Positions 52,622-64,000 of a stretch of DNA of 64,000 nt are shown piece after piece. The stretch comes from Scatophagus argus. Its lineage: Eukaryota; Chordata; Actinopteri; Scatophagidae. The notes beneath the pieces are model-generated. The model was given only the letters and a program-made list of their open reading frames with translations. It was not told where the DNA came from and did no database searches. The stretch covers positions 5,704,001-5,768,000 of the forward strand of contig NC_058506.1 of assembly GCF_020382885.2 (NCBI RefSeq). Reading direction: 5' to 3'. How positions within the stretch are numbered: the stretch's first letter is position 1; the number at the start of each line of letters is the position of its first letter. Both the position numbers and the translations under genes were made by a program.

Positions 52622-52682
52622 GAGGGCCATCAAACCGTTACCATTACTGAGTTTTAGTAATGGTAAGGGTTCTATGGCCCTC
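52622..52682 (+). ncRNA. mir451: mir-451 precursor hairpin
   Basis: A 27-position stem (52622-52648 with 52656-52682) closed by a short loop GAGTTTT. The mature miR-451 at 52632-52653 has seed AACCGUU and runs from the 5' arm into the loop, the hallmark of this miRNA: the stem is too short for Dicer and is cut by Ago2. Mismatches lie at 52631/52673, 52632/52672 and a G:G at 52637/52667. miR-451 promotes erythroid maturation in fish and mammals. Confidence 0.98.
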
Positions 52683-52810
52683 GCTCAATGCCATCAGGAC
52701 TGGGAAGATGAAAAAAGCTTGTAGCTGATGTGTTATTCATGATCTTCTGATTCCATTTTTGAGATGTACTTGTGCATGCGTGAAAATAAATCTTATGGCT
52801 TTCAAACAAA

Positions 52811-54092
52811 TGAGTATCTCATTATTTTGGCAGAAACACGTCCAAAGCAGGGCATCAGCATTCTAAATGCGTTGTGTTTGAAGGTTTACTTTAATGTGCT
52901 GGCAGATATCAGCTTTGGCCCTTTGTCAGATATCAGCTATGATATTTTCAAGCAGCAGTTGACTTGTCTAAGTGGTGATCTCTGCTGCGTAACCGGCTTG
53001 TCTAATCACAGGCAAGCAGCCGTTGCAGAGAAGAGCTCGAGGGGTTGACACAGCTTCTGTAAGACATGCAAGGCTCTCCCCCGCCCTCCCTCACTGCTCC
53101 CCCCTCCCTCGCTTTAGGCCACTAGCTGGTTATTCATCAAGATGCCCTGGATAAAGTAACCGTCAAGTTAACTCACAGACAGCAGGAATGAATCCAATCA
53201 CCATTATCTGACCCATTTTAGCACCAGGTTAGTGCTCTATTTTGCCATCCATTAAGGAGACAATTCAGCCCTCAGGGGCAGAGCTGAGCTTTATAAGAGC
53301 CAAAAAAGCAGAAGAAGGGTGAGGGGAGGACAGAGGAGGGGAAAAAAGGGAAGAAAGCAGCAGTACAAAAACTGATAGTCGCAGGGATGGATGGCCGCAC
53401 TTCAAAGGCAGTGGAGAAGGCTAAAGTGATGTGGGAGTGGAGGGAACAGGGGTGGATGGTACATCAGGGACATCTGAGTGAACATGACTGTGCAGGTTCT
53501 GTTAGGCGCGAAAGCAAGCGCCAAGTAAAAAGCTCTGAGAGCCAAAGATAAACCATCAGCCTTTTCACAGCTCGCCAAACCCGCTCAGCCATGAACATGC
53601 TGTCAAACTTGTGTCAAAACATGCATTTGATGCGAGTCTGTGTCATGTTTGCTGCCTAAAATATATCATTGCTAAGTAAATGCCAATAAGCTGAAGAATA
53701 CAGTCAGTTCTTCAGCTTGCGTGAGTTGTTTTTAATTGACATATTTTCTCTGTTCACTGTTTTAGTTACATCAGCACTGCTCAGTTTTCCATCACTACAA
53801 CAGCAGCATCTTATAAGTAACATTTGTACATAAAAATCTTTACTAATGACTAATGAAACTGCATGAAGACAAAGGATGCACACGTCAAAATGCCGAGTAC
53901 AGTTTCGTCACTTCAGATTTTTACCATGTCAGTGGGAGCTCCAGGACTGGGTCTATGCTACCACGCAGCTCCGTGTCTGACTCATGATAAGATCTTGTCT
54001 TGTCTTGGACTCTTCAGGTCTGTCATTTGCAGAGAAAATACAATAAGAGTCATGTCAAATCCAGCAGGGTCTGTTTCCACCTCTTCTTCTCT
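52811..54092. other. mir-451 to eral1 intergenic region and eral1 3' UTR
   Basis: Contains a GATA-type site (TTATCT, 53204-53209), a TATAA-like TTTATAAGAG near 53290-53300, and an almost pure purine tract from about 53310 to 53358 (GAAGAAGGGTGAGGGGAGGA and on). On the minus strand, ATTAAA (plus-strand TTTAAT, about 53731) could end eral1. No reading frame of interest. Confidence 0.45.
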
Positions 54093-57000
54093 TCAGGATT
54101 TCACTGTTGGCTTCAGCTTGGCTGAGAGCTTCAGCTTTACATCCCTCAGGAAGACCCGGCTCAGGTCCTCACTCGCCTCTCGGGCGATCTGGGCTATCAA
54201 CTGGCCGCCTGGGCCGATCACCATCTTCTGTAGAAACAATAAAGACAACAAGGTCAGGCTCCAGCAAATAGACATCCAGCAAATGGATGTTAAAAAGACT
54301 CTTAAAAGGTTCCTATCTGCAGCAGTATTAGAAGAGTATTAGAAGGTTTTACACATGCAAGTATAAGACGACGAAATGCAGCTTTACCTTCTTCACCACA
54401 AACTACATGACAAAATATTTCTGAATATGAACTATTTTGTTTTTTTTATGATGACAGGTGCACATGAGCAGAAATAACAAAAATCAGAAGCTAAAAAGAA
54501 CTTGGCAAAGATTAAAATATTCTTGACAAAGGCTGTTCCATTCATTAAGCATTAATTTATTTTAATACCTATAAACTGTACAACTGTGTGTACTCTAACC
54601 CTCACAAAGGCTTGGTTTTCATCTAAAAGACTGCACAAAGCTTTCAGATTTAGTCAAAGAAAACCAGACAAGACAGCTTTGAAGCAGGAACTATTCATAA
54701 GATAGATGAGATTGGATTTCGTTGGTCAGTCATCACTGTGTTCTACATTTCTGCAATCATTCTTGTGTTCAATGTAAAAGCTAAAGAATGGTGTCGGACT
54801 GAGTCTCTCTTCTTTGATGGAGGTCACTGACATTCCAGCACCACAAATGTAGCTTTAAATGTTCTTTGCCATCAAATATGCATGGTTTAGAAAGGTTGAT
54901 CAAATATTTAAAAGTTAAAAACACAAGGAAAGAAAAGAATCTGAAAATAAATAAATATCAGAAGCCATTAGAGACCACAGGTGTCAATAATGGAGGGAAA
55001 GATTTCACTTCCTCCTGTCATGTGCATGCCACAGGCCCAACAGCTTCAACTGGCCAAACACTGATATTTCATACTGTGGGGTTTTCTTACAAAGTAGTTT
55101 GTTTGAGCTACATTCACGTTACATCAAATTACTGTACAAAAAAACAAACAAACAAACATCAGAGCAGGAGATCAGATCAGATGTGTGCTCTACTAGCCCA
55201 ACGTTTTAAATAAGAACCTGAGTGCACAGATGTTCAGATGATTTTTAGTACACAGACACAACAGCTACTTTAGCAGCCATAAATGTGTAGAGAACACTTA
55301 CCATGTGAGTGTCTTTCCTCACATGAAGTTTCACAGAAATATTGAGCTCACAATTTTCTCCATCCTGCCAGAATTCAACGGACTGAAAACAGAAGACAAA
55401 TTTTAACAACATGCTCACTTTCAGAGGAGCCAATAAAATAGAAGTGAACATGAGATGTCAGCAGCTGATTTAGAGCAGTGGTCACTGCTTTATATCCCAC
55501 AATTCTTTGCATGTGTATTAAAGATGACCTACAGATGAGCCTGACTGGAATATCCAAGTGTCAGATTGTTTTTAGAGTTTTTGTGTGACATTCCCACCTT
55601 TTGGGTGCAGGAATATTAACAGACCAACGTGATTAACAACATCAAGGGAACAATAAAAATACTGCCAGAACATAATGACATAAACAAGATAAACAAGAAA
55701 AAGGTTCATTAGTCACCTGTGTCATTGAATAGGGCACTTCTTGGTGCAGATACTCCAGAAGCTTCTCTCTGATGATGTTGGTGCAGACTTCCTCTGGACT
55801 CTGGTCAGTCAGGACCTCACTGTGGTACTGCCACGATCCTGGCTTTGCTGCAGTCATAAAGTAGGTCTAAAACAATGAGATAAACACAGGTTTCGTCATT
55901 AAATAAAACTAAGACAAAACGCTGATCCGAAAATAATAGTAAGCTCTTAAAATACTATACAAATAGTATTAAAATACTGACGTACAACTGTATTCTAATA
56001 CTGACAAATACTTACAATTATAGCTTGTATATACAAAAGTTATGTCCTAATTACATGTCAGGGTTAAAAAGTAAAAATGTATTTCTCATTTTAGTTAAGC
56101 AGTAGAGGTTTTGAACTTGCATTTGTCATATAAACACGAATCCTGTCATAGTTTTCCTTGCTATGACCATAAAATCTAACATGTACCTTCAGCGTGTCCA
56201 CATCTTCTTTGTCCACAGAGGACAGCATGAAGACATCCTTGAAGAGAGGCCACCCCTGCTGGCTCCTCAGCTCCTTCAACTGCTCTTTGTTCAGAGTGGA
56301 GTTTGACTCAGCACTGCCCTCCGGTCCTGCAATGTCCTCATCATCGGATAACTCCGAGTGCCTCTCTGGCCTCTTTTCAGCCCACGGAGGCTTGATCACC
56401 GGCCTGACCCGCAATTTTCGTCCGTTCACCACTCCGCATGTCAGCTCTGCTGTGATATCCAGCAGCCTGTCCTTAACCTTAACCTGGTCTACCTTAAAAG
56501 AAGAGCAGTGAACACATCTGTGAGACTGTTAAGTGCATGAGGACTTTCCCTAAATGTTTCAGGAAAAGTTCAAGGAAAGTTGAGTTGATATTATGTGGGA
56601 TCTGTCAACAGATCCCACAATAAGACCAAAGACAACTCTGATGCATCTTATTCCTCTGTGCCAAAGAGGAATCAATGAGCCACACTTGCACTGGTTGATG
56701 TTTCCCTTCATAACCATGAAAACACACACTGAACTTTAGTGTGGCTCAATTTCTAATTCGCCATCCTGCTCCTGTAAACTGAAGCAGTAAATGTGTGTAT
56801 TAATCCTCATCTGAAAATAGCCCACAACAAATGCATTAGTAACTCTGTTTGAATAAGGTTTGCTGAAAGTGACAGGGCCCAACTGTTTTTGGAAAATTAC
56901 TTAGCCTTTTGCAAAAACAAAACTTTATATCCATGATCTGTTTAAGAAGATTGACACGTTCAGGAGCATGGAGTGGGTTTGGGGCTGAGTGCCACAGAAA

Positions 57001-59606
57001 GAACAGGTCACAAAACAGCGAGAAATGGATTGACACATTGTTAGTTTTGGTCTCTTACACTGAAAATCGGTAGACTTATCCTTTAACGTCACTTTTAATG
57101 CAACATTTTGATCAGAACAGAAAAGTCCTCAGAGATATCAAAGACATTTAAATGAGATTTTGTCGGTATTAAGGGCACCTGATGATACTGTAAACTGTGT
57201 ATATATTACTCTGAGCAAGAATACCTTGTTGAGGACCAGGATTGCAGGGATGTCAGGGTGCTGAGCCAGGCATTTGAGCACCTCGAAGTCAAGCCTGTGG
57301 CACGTCCATTTGTCTCCTACATCCACCATGACGACGACTGAGAATGGGCACAGTCCAATTATAAACCTTCAAAAATCTCTTACCAGTGAACCAAAAAGAA
57401 GACTGCAGCTCAGGTACAACTTATTAAACAACTTACTAAAAGCCTAAATTTTAAGGGTAAATTTATATCATACTTAGATCAGCTTCTTTGACTGTGTTCC
57501 AGGGATCCACAAGCAAAGACTTCTCTAGCTGGTGTCTGTGGAAACAGAGTATCCTCTGAAACACGTATCCTACTGTATAATAAGACTTCATGTGGACTAC
57601 AGACGTCAAAGAATGAAAACGTATAAATAAATAAACTGAAAAAAGAAAGGCACCTTTTGACCTTTGATAGAGTGGTGAGACCAGGAGTGTCCAGTAAAAT
57701 CTACAAAACATACACACATATGGATTGACATTTTGGCTTTTCAACAGCATTATTCAATTATAAAAGAAGACATGAATTACAGAAGACATGAAAAATGTCT
57801 TACAATCTGTGTATCATCCTCTGTCAGGACGCCCAAAGAACGACATCGTGTAGTGTGTACTTTCTTGGACACAGCAAACACCTGAAAGAAAGAATCGCTG
57901 CCTTTATTAAGCGAGCGCCGTCTTCTCCTCAGTCAGACAAACACATTATTGTATGTAGGTTAGAGAGGCAGACAGTTAAAATGGAGACCTTTCTGCCGAG
58001 GAGCTGATTGGACAATGTGGACTTCCCAGCATTTGGAGCACCTATTATGGCAACTTTCAAAACCTTTGAGTTGGCAGGCTGATCTGGATGTCTCATTAAC
58101 AAAGATAATTGTTCAGCTGAAATCAAACACAATCAATCATTAGACAGATTACACACGTAAATTTGACAGCAGTGAAAAAGAGAAACTGAACATGAGAGTG
58201 GCAGCAGGATGACAACAGCAGAATTTGGAAAATGGTTGAGCCAGAATGAGAAGTGGATATAAATCTCTGTGGCTGCAGTCTGATTACCACTGTCTGGTGG
58301 AACTGAGGCCGGAAGGCGATCAACGGTGGCATCTGCCTCTGCTGCTTTGCCTTTTGCCAGTCTGTTGAGAAATGTTTCTGTTGTAATAAAACAAGCAGGA
58401 GTGAAGACAAGCGCGTTCCTCCCTCCTCGGCTGCAGGCGTCTTTTCCTGTAAAGACAGCATCGACATCTCCATTACTTTGTTACCAAAGGAGCTGCAAGG
58501 TAACTGACTAATTCTGCTTAATGGATGTTAATGTGACACAGTACAATAATGCAGTCAGATAGCTCTCCTCATAAACTCATTCATTAAAATGAGCCACACA
58601 GTCTTGGAATGACTGTGCACATTGAGCAGCCCTTTAGGAAGCACAGAAACTTTCCTGGAAATAAAGTTATAAAGTACATGTACTTGTAGCATTAAGTATT
58701 ATTTACTGCCATTATTAGTATCAGCAGAAAATTGCTTTTCTCTATTCTATATTATTGTAAATTGCATAAAAATTAAATACTGTTTAGGTTAAGTCTGTCT
58801 TTAGATGCATCTTGGAAATTGCTCATACACTAAATTAGTTGAAAAAATACATATGTCACATATTGCACATCATTAAAATAGCAGCCCTGGTTCAAATACA
58901 TGCGATAACGTAGTGCAGGGTGACCCCGGTATGTGAGCCTGACAAATCTTTAAAACCCCTTTCAGACAGGTTTTAAGACAGATGCTCCACCTTATTACCT
59001 CATTAGAAATTCTTCAACTTACGTGTACTCCTTCCACCTCACTGAAACACATGGCAAACACATAAGACTTTTCCCCTTCTACAGTCGCATACATATATGT
59101 GTGTATGCCGGTGCAACATTCCCGTTACCACAGGTGTAAATGAACCCTTTCAGATGGAGGGGGGAAAAAAATCACAATTTTTTACATCCTATGTAAAACT
59201 CAACACTTCACCTTATTCAATGTGTGCTTTGTCTACCATTCAACACATCGTCTCGGATGACACAGGCAAAACTTAAATCAGCATTAACACAATTAAATGA
59301 GTCTGTGCCCCAGTGGAGGAGCAAAGAGGCTCCCTGATTTGATTTGTCCCTCTGCTGCCTCAAAGCTGCAGCGTACATTACCGCAATGACGGTCATATTT
59401 CCTCCATTTAGTGTTTATTCACTGATTTTCTAGCAATCCAATACTCTCCCAAGCTAAAAGATAATAATAAATAAGCAGCAGAAATCTGATTGAGACTGAC
59501 CTGCTGTAAGAGGCCATGACGCACTTTCCTGGCGAGCAGACCCGACGACCCGACTGGAGAGGACGGCGGAGCCTCTGAAAACCCAAGCACAGGCTCTGAA
59601 AGCCAT
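54093..59606 (-). CDS. eral1: Era-like mitochondrial GTPase 1 (12S rRNA chaperone)
   Basis: Eleven minus-strand exons: 59606-59501, 58446-58288, 58116-57989, 57881-57804, 57700-57654, 57535-57474, 57337-57225, 56492-56187, 55866-55717, 55382-55302 and 54227-54093 (TGA). They sum to 1365 nt, 454 residues (human 437), with all phases fitting. The Arg- and Ala-rich N-terminus ([19 protein letters not shown]) fits a mitochondrial targeting signal. GTPase motifs: G1 GAPNAGKST at 114-122, the Era effector region with KVHTTRC, G3 DTPG at 161-164 and G4 NKVD at 230-233, split by an intron. A variable acidic segment ([14 protein letters not shown]) precedes a C-terminal KH domain with GPGG at 415-418 and IAREASEDL. 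In vertebrates it binds 12S rRNA and is needed to build the small mitoribosomal subunit. Neighbours flot2 and mir-144/451 are as in human. Confidence 0.97.
56594..56619. repeat. Perfect 12-bp inverted repeat, 2-nt spacer
   Basis: Arms 56594-56605 and 56608-56619 are exact reverse complements with CA between them. Pairing continues beyond with a one-base slip. It lies in an eral1 intron. Confidence 0.85.
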
Positions 59607-62600
59607 CGGGCTTTGATAACTGTTACAGCTGTATTTCAGCTGGCGTGACAGTCTTTGTTGTTTCAGAGGTCAGTCTCTTGTTTATATTCACGTTTGTCTA
59701 CAGGGTGAAACCATGTTGCTTGGGCCAAAGAGAAACGTTTTCCGCTTTGAAGACTGTCCACACGCAGGTTAGACTGGAGGCTACACCGCCCCCTAGCGAC
59801 CAGTGTGTCAACTGCAAAATCTTTTTTATTCTACATTACTGCCTGTCACAACTCTAAGTCTCACAAGGGTGGTGGTCCCGAAAACTTTTAAAGTTAAATA
59901 TCAACATGATCACATCCATTTAACGCACGGATTAAATGGCTGTTGTCAGAGGAAACCCCGATTGAAATGTCTCGTTTGACACAGCTTGAGTTAGGTGATT
60001 GTATGTATGTATATGTTGATATTAAACTCCCATCTACAGTGACTCAACAAAGACTGTACTCAGTAGAATGAAAAAAGACAGATGAGGGTCTAAGTGACCA
60101 CAAAATGACTGTGTAAGTGCAAAAAACCAAGGAAAGAAGAGCTAAGGAATTAGACAAGATAAGACAATTCAGTTTAAAGGAACCAAAGTGAGTACAATGA
60201 GGAAATTATTTAAATAGACAAAGCTGTGCTATATCTCTTCAAACCATTTTCACCATGTTGAATAATTACATGGTTCTTTCGCATTTACATGTAGATTAAT
60301 ATGTGAAATTGCTAAATAAAATAAAATAAAAGCCATTCATTTTTCAGCTAAACCTCTGTAACTCCCAGAAGACTGCTGGGAATCCACCTGTCTGCAAGGT
60401 ACTCAAAGGCCAAAATCAGCCAGTGGCAATTTCAAATCAGCTCATCACAATGCACAAACACATCTGCCAACATGAGCAACTCGCAGTTTAAAATGGATGA
60501 CCGCGCTCAAAGGATCTTTTGGCTTGGGTGATATTGTCTGTATTACCCTGTGAGGGATGGTGAGCCTAAAACCACAAATCAGATTGCACTGTGCAGACTT
60601 TTTCTTTCTCTCTTGTCCCTTGAGTACACAAAGCAGGGCTCATCCCCAAGGGTGCTTGAAGCATAGTTGTGACAATGTTGTTGAGGATATATCGAGCATC
60701 CATACTTAAAGCAATATGCCAGCCAGAGGAAAACACTGCATGCTTACATACTCACAGCCTATAACTCTACAGTACTAATTCACAATGACAAGCTGATATA
60801 ATGCCTAGATAACCATGAAGTCTGTAAGGTTAATCATCAGACTAAAAGGACACAGTTTGCATATTAATTGATTACTTTAACATGGTGTTTTCATTCTGTG
60901 TGGCAAATCCAGGCAGAGCAGATGTCTCCCTATAGTCCATCAAACACGCCGGCTGTTTGTTAGTCCTACAGGACTTGCTCGGGGCGGAACAAACACCTCC
61001 ACTGGGGAGGATGATGAAGGATATCAGGTAGCTCACAATCTGTCATCATCTAACTCTAAAAGCTCAGCAGTAATGGAAGGGCAACAAAAATGGAGCTTTT
61101 AGCAGACACTTACTGCCGAATTCCAATTGAACCAGAAACCAAAAGGATATTTGAGGATCAGTAATGTTTGAACTTTCTCTCTATTTGCTTCCCTCCCACT
61201 CTCTCTCTCTTTCTCTTTCTCCCTCTCAAATTCATTCAAGGCCTTTTCTCCCTCAGGGCTTTCCTCACATGGCCATTTCATGTGGGAGTGTATCAGAGTT
61301 CTTTCTATGACTGCATTAACTTTGGCCTTCAGAAAGAGCTTTCTCTCTCTCTAAAAAAAAAAAAAAAGACAAAAAGGCTTCGCCTGCAGACCATTTAATC
61401 ATAAGCTATAGCCCACTTTGCCACTTGAAGTGCACTTGCCAATGAGATTCAGCATGGTGTGATGGAAAACCTCCCTCTGCTGCTCCAGTTCAGTGTACTT
61501 TTGATTCCTAATCAATCTTGTCTTCATTTTACCAGAAAACTTTTTATTGATAGAATCTGTAGCTGAAGCAGGTGATGTCGGCCAGACTTTCTGCCACATC
61601 AGGCTTTGCTCTGGCAGCCTCCCTTGCTGATGTGCTAATATCACTAGCAGGGATTAGACATGCAATAGCTGGCAAGATCTGAACTGGCTGCTCCTGAGGA
61701 ATAACAAAGTTCGTGGAATAATAAGCACGAGCCATGGGGCATGTCAACAGGGAACAGAGGTGGGAAAAAAACAATCTGTCAGTGCGTCAGAGCATCCATC
61801 ACTCCATCACCGCTGATTGCAGTGAGAGGCGTAATGCTGCACAGCTGGCTGATTGTCGATAAAACAGCCACTCCTGAACTTTTCCATGCTGAGGACTCCA
61901 ACACAGATAGGCTATTTGTACAAGATCCTGCCGATTAATGCATGGCTAAATGGATTTCCACATTTGATAAAAGATTTAACTGTTATGTCTTACATGGTGC
62001 CCTGAAGGTCTCCCAAGGTCCCTTGATTCAGCAATCACTGCTCCAAACGTCCTTTCTCAGACTGCTTTTTAAAAGAGGTGATTTAGCTCCAAACTACCCA
62101 TATAGGTCACACTGATGCTCTGATTGTACAATCTCTCTCACTCAGTGGGGGAGATAAAGGGGAAAAAAAACTTTTATTCATTCTAGACTTGCAATCGATG
62201 TGACTTGTCTGTGAAGTGGATCAATAATGCCTCTCTTTGAAATCATCAATCACGTCAGTGGTGAATTTAAAAAGCGTAATTAGGAACAGCGTTCTTAAAC
62301 ATCCTGTATTGATGTCTTCTTTGGTATGGAGAAAGACACCATTCTGCATCATTAACTTTGTATTATTGCCTGATGGAGCCTGCTGCTGCTACTTCCCCAC
62401 CTGCTGAACTCAGAGCGCTGTGTGTGATTGGGCTTTCAGACCAAATTCTCCCCTCTTTCACTTGCTGATGTGGGAAGTGAGGCTTGCAGGCCTAAATTGG
62501 CTGGAGTATTGTAATAAGCCCTGTCGGTACTGGAACCCAGGCCACAAAGTTATCTCTCATAATGCTTTATATCAGAACTGTTTGTGGAGTTCAACATGTG

Positions 62601-64000
62601 GAATTGTGTCTCTAATCATCTCATTTGATTACTTCTGTGCAGGTTCTAACCTGACATGACATTACACATCCATGAGCACACATTCTCCAGCATTCCCATA
62701 ACTTGCCACAATCCTCTGTGTTGTCCATCTGTCTCTCTCTGGTAATAAAATGGTATCAATACTGTGGAGAGGGCAGGTGGGCGGTTGTAATAGAGTAATT
62801 TATTTTGGTTGTCACAGAAATATAAGTCTTTGATTAGGGAGCCACGCACATCAGGCTACACAAATAGAACCTTTCATCAAATCATAAAGCATGTGACACT
62901 ATTGACCGTGGAGTCTTCTCACTGAGCTTTATCTTCCTCAACAACAGTCATAATGCAATATGTGAAATGCACTATGACACAAAATGCAAAGTAATACACT
63001 CAAGGCAAATATTGCTAAAGTGTACCAGATGAGTATTACATTTGAGCCAGCAAAATACACAAATAAGCTGCATATTTGGAAAGTAAGTTGAAAACGTTGA
63101 TACAAAAACGTTCATTGTTATTAAATGACTGAGTGTGTTGTGAACTCCTCAACACAAATTTGTTGGCTCCTCAGTGGGAATTTCTACCAGGCAGTCTGGG
63201 AACCTAAAGGGTTTGTTCACCCAGATTAAAAACCCCAGTGTTAAATACCCATACAAATAGCACTGATTTTAATGACTGCTGAGTTTTCAAAAAAACATCA
63301 CTTCAGTTGAATAGGATTTTGTATTATTGCTATTTGTAGTATTGCTACTGCACTCTGCTGACAACACTATAGGTAGTAATTTTAGTGATTTAGCTAACTT
63401 GGCTTGTGGCTCAAAAACTAATAAAGAGACAAGTAAACCTTGTCAGTATTTCTTTTGGAGAAACACGTCCCCAGAAAGTTAAGGAAAAAAAAGAATAAAT
63501 TAATGTAGAACAAATGCAGATACTTCCATATGGGGCACAGTGCCTTACTGACAGGTTTGACAAGCATGAAAATTATATGAATCATTGGCCATGGCCTCCC
63601 CAGTCACCAGATCTCCACCCCACTGAACAACTATGGGATATTTTGCAGTGAAATGCTCTCCAACATCATCATCAACACACAACATAGAAGCTGGTTCAAT
63701 CAACCAAATAACAATGCATCATATCGTATAAAATGATTACACACTAGTAACAATAGCTGTCAAATAAATGCAGTGAAGTAAAAAGTACATTTCACTCTTA
63801 AATATACTCGGGTAGAAGCAGAGTAAAATAGAGATACGCAATTTAAATACATAAAAAATGATTGGGCTTAAATTGCCTACAGTATTTAAACATGTTTACT
63901 TTCCACCATTGGCCACATTATATGCAAACCTTGTTGTGTTGCTACAACACCCCTAAAACGTATTATAATTAATATTATTTTACATATGAAGTTGTAAAAA
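59607..64000. other. Upstream of eral1: no gene recognised
   Basis: 59607-59900 should hold the eral1 promoter. The rest is AT-rich with a CT-rich run (61189-61228) and an A-run (61352-61366). Short open frames at 61399-61774 (minus) and elsewhere show no domain. The only clear element is the transposase fragment near 63540-63700. The next gene must start beyond the window or lie in an unrecognised exon. Confidence 0.5.
63540..63700 (+). mobile_element. Decayed Tc1/mariner transposase fragment
   Basis: Plus-strand frame gives HWPWPPQSPDLHPTEQLWDI followed by a stop. The SPDL-x-P-x-E-x-LW core is the C-terminal catalytic block of Tc1/mariner DDE transposases. The in-frame stop and lack of visible ends show it is dead. 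Confidence 0.75.

Larger units (their letters stand above)
52040..52810 (+). ncRNA. Primary transcript of the miR-144/451 cluster (inferred limits)
   Basis: A good donor AAAG/GTATGT at 52179/52180 and a good acceptor TTGCCTTGCAG ending at 52427 define a likely 248-nt intron. Both hairpins then fall in exon 2 (52428 on). AATAAA at 52785-52790 can end the transcript. No long reading frame runs through it. The 5' limit rests only on the promoter motifs. It lies between flot2 and eral1, converging on eral1, as in human. Confidence 0.55.

Noticed and set aside
52530-52724. 64-codon open frame over mir-144/451
   Set aside because: The hairpins and mature miRNA sequences explain this stretch; the frame is incidental.
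53863-54342. 159-codon plus-strand open frame
   Set aside because: Antisense to the last eral1 exon and its 3' UTR; no family content.

Overview
This is a ray-finned (teleost) fish nuclear genome segment. The genes are intron-rich with GT-AG introns and vertebrate-type products. The DNA is AT-rich, carries fish-type Tc1/mariner and LINE/SINE-tail debris and CA/GT microsatellites, and its gene order matches human chromosome 17q. I see no bacterial, viral or toxin gene.

Layout, left to right: (1) 2-2757 (+), the 3' part of ggnbp2, cut by the window edge. (2) 4325-18076 (+), dhrs11, a complete 7-exon short-chain dehydrogenase with an 11.3-kb first intron. (3) 19704-25344 (-), thirteen exons of an SLC6-family Na+/Cl- coupled transporter lying tail-to-tail with dhrs11; its first coding exon was not found. 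(4) 28700-44120 (+), flot2 (flotillin-2), complete, with two alternative copies of exon 3. (5) 52473-52682 (+), the miR-144/miR-451 erythroid microRNA cluster, with visible splice sites, a poly(A) signal and a motif-rich candidate promoter. (6) 54093-59606 (-), eral1, the complete 11-exon mitochondrial Era-type GTPase. From 59607 to 64000 I see no gene, only a decayed transposase fragment.

Two blocks match human synteny: ggnbp2-dhrs11 (human 17q12) and flot2-mir144/451-eral1 (human 17q11.2). They are several megabases apart in human but adjacent here, with the SLC6 gene between them. The genes do not form one pathway; they sit together through old linkage.

The strongest points for a second look are: the miR-144/451 locus and its apparent two-exon primary transcript; the flot2 exon-3 pair, both 91 nt, whose joint inclusion gives an immediate stop codon; the unassigned SLC6 paralogue; and four short-spacer perfect inverted repeats in introns. 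Exon boundaries were read by eye from splice sites, reading frame and remembered family sequences; no alignment or search was run.
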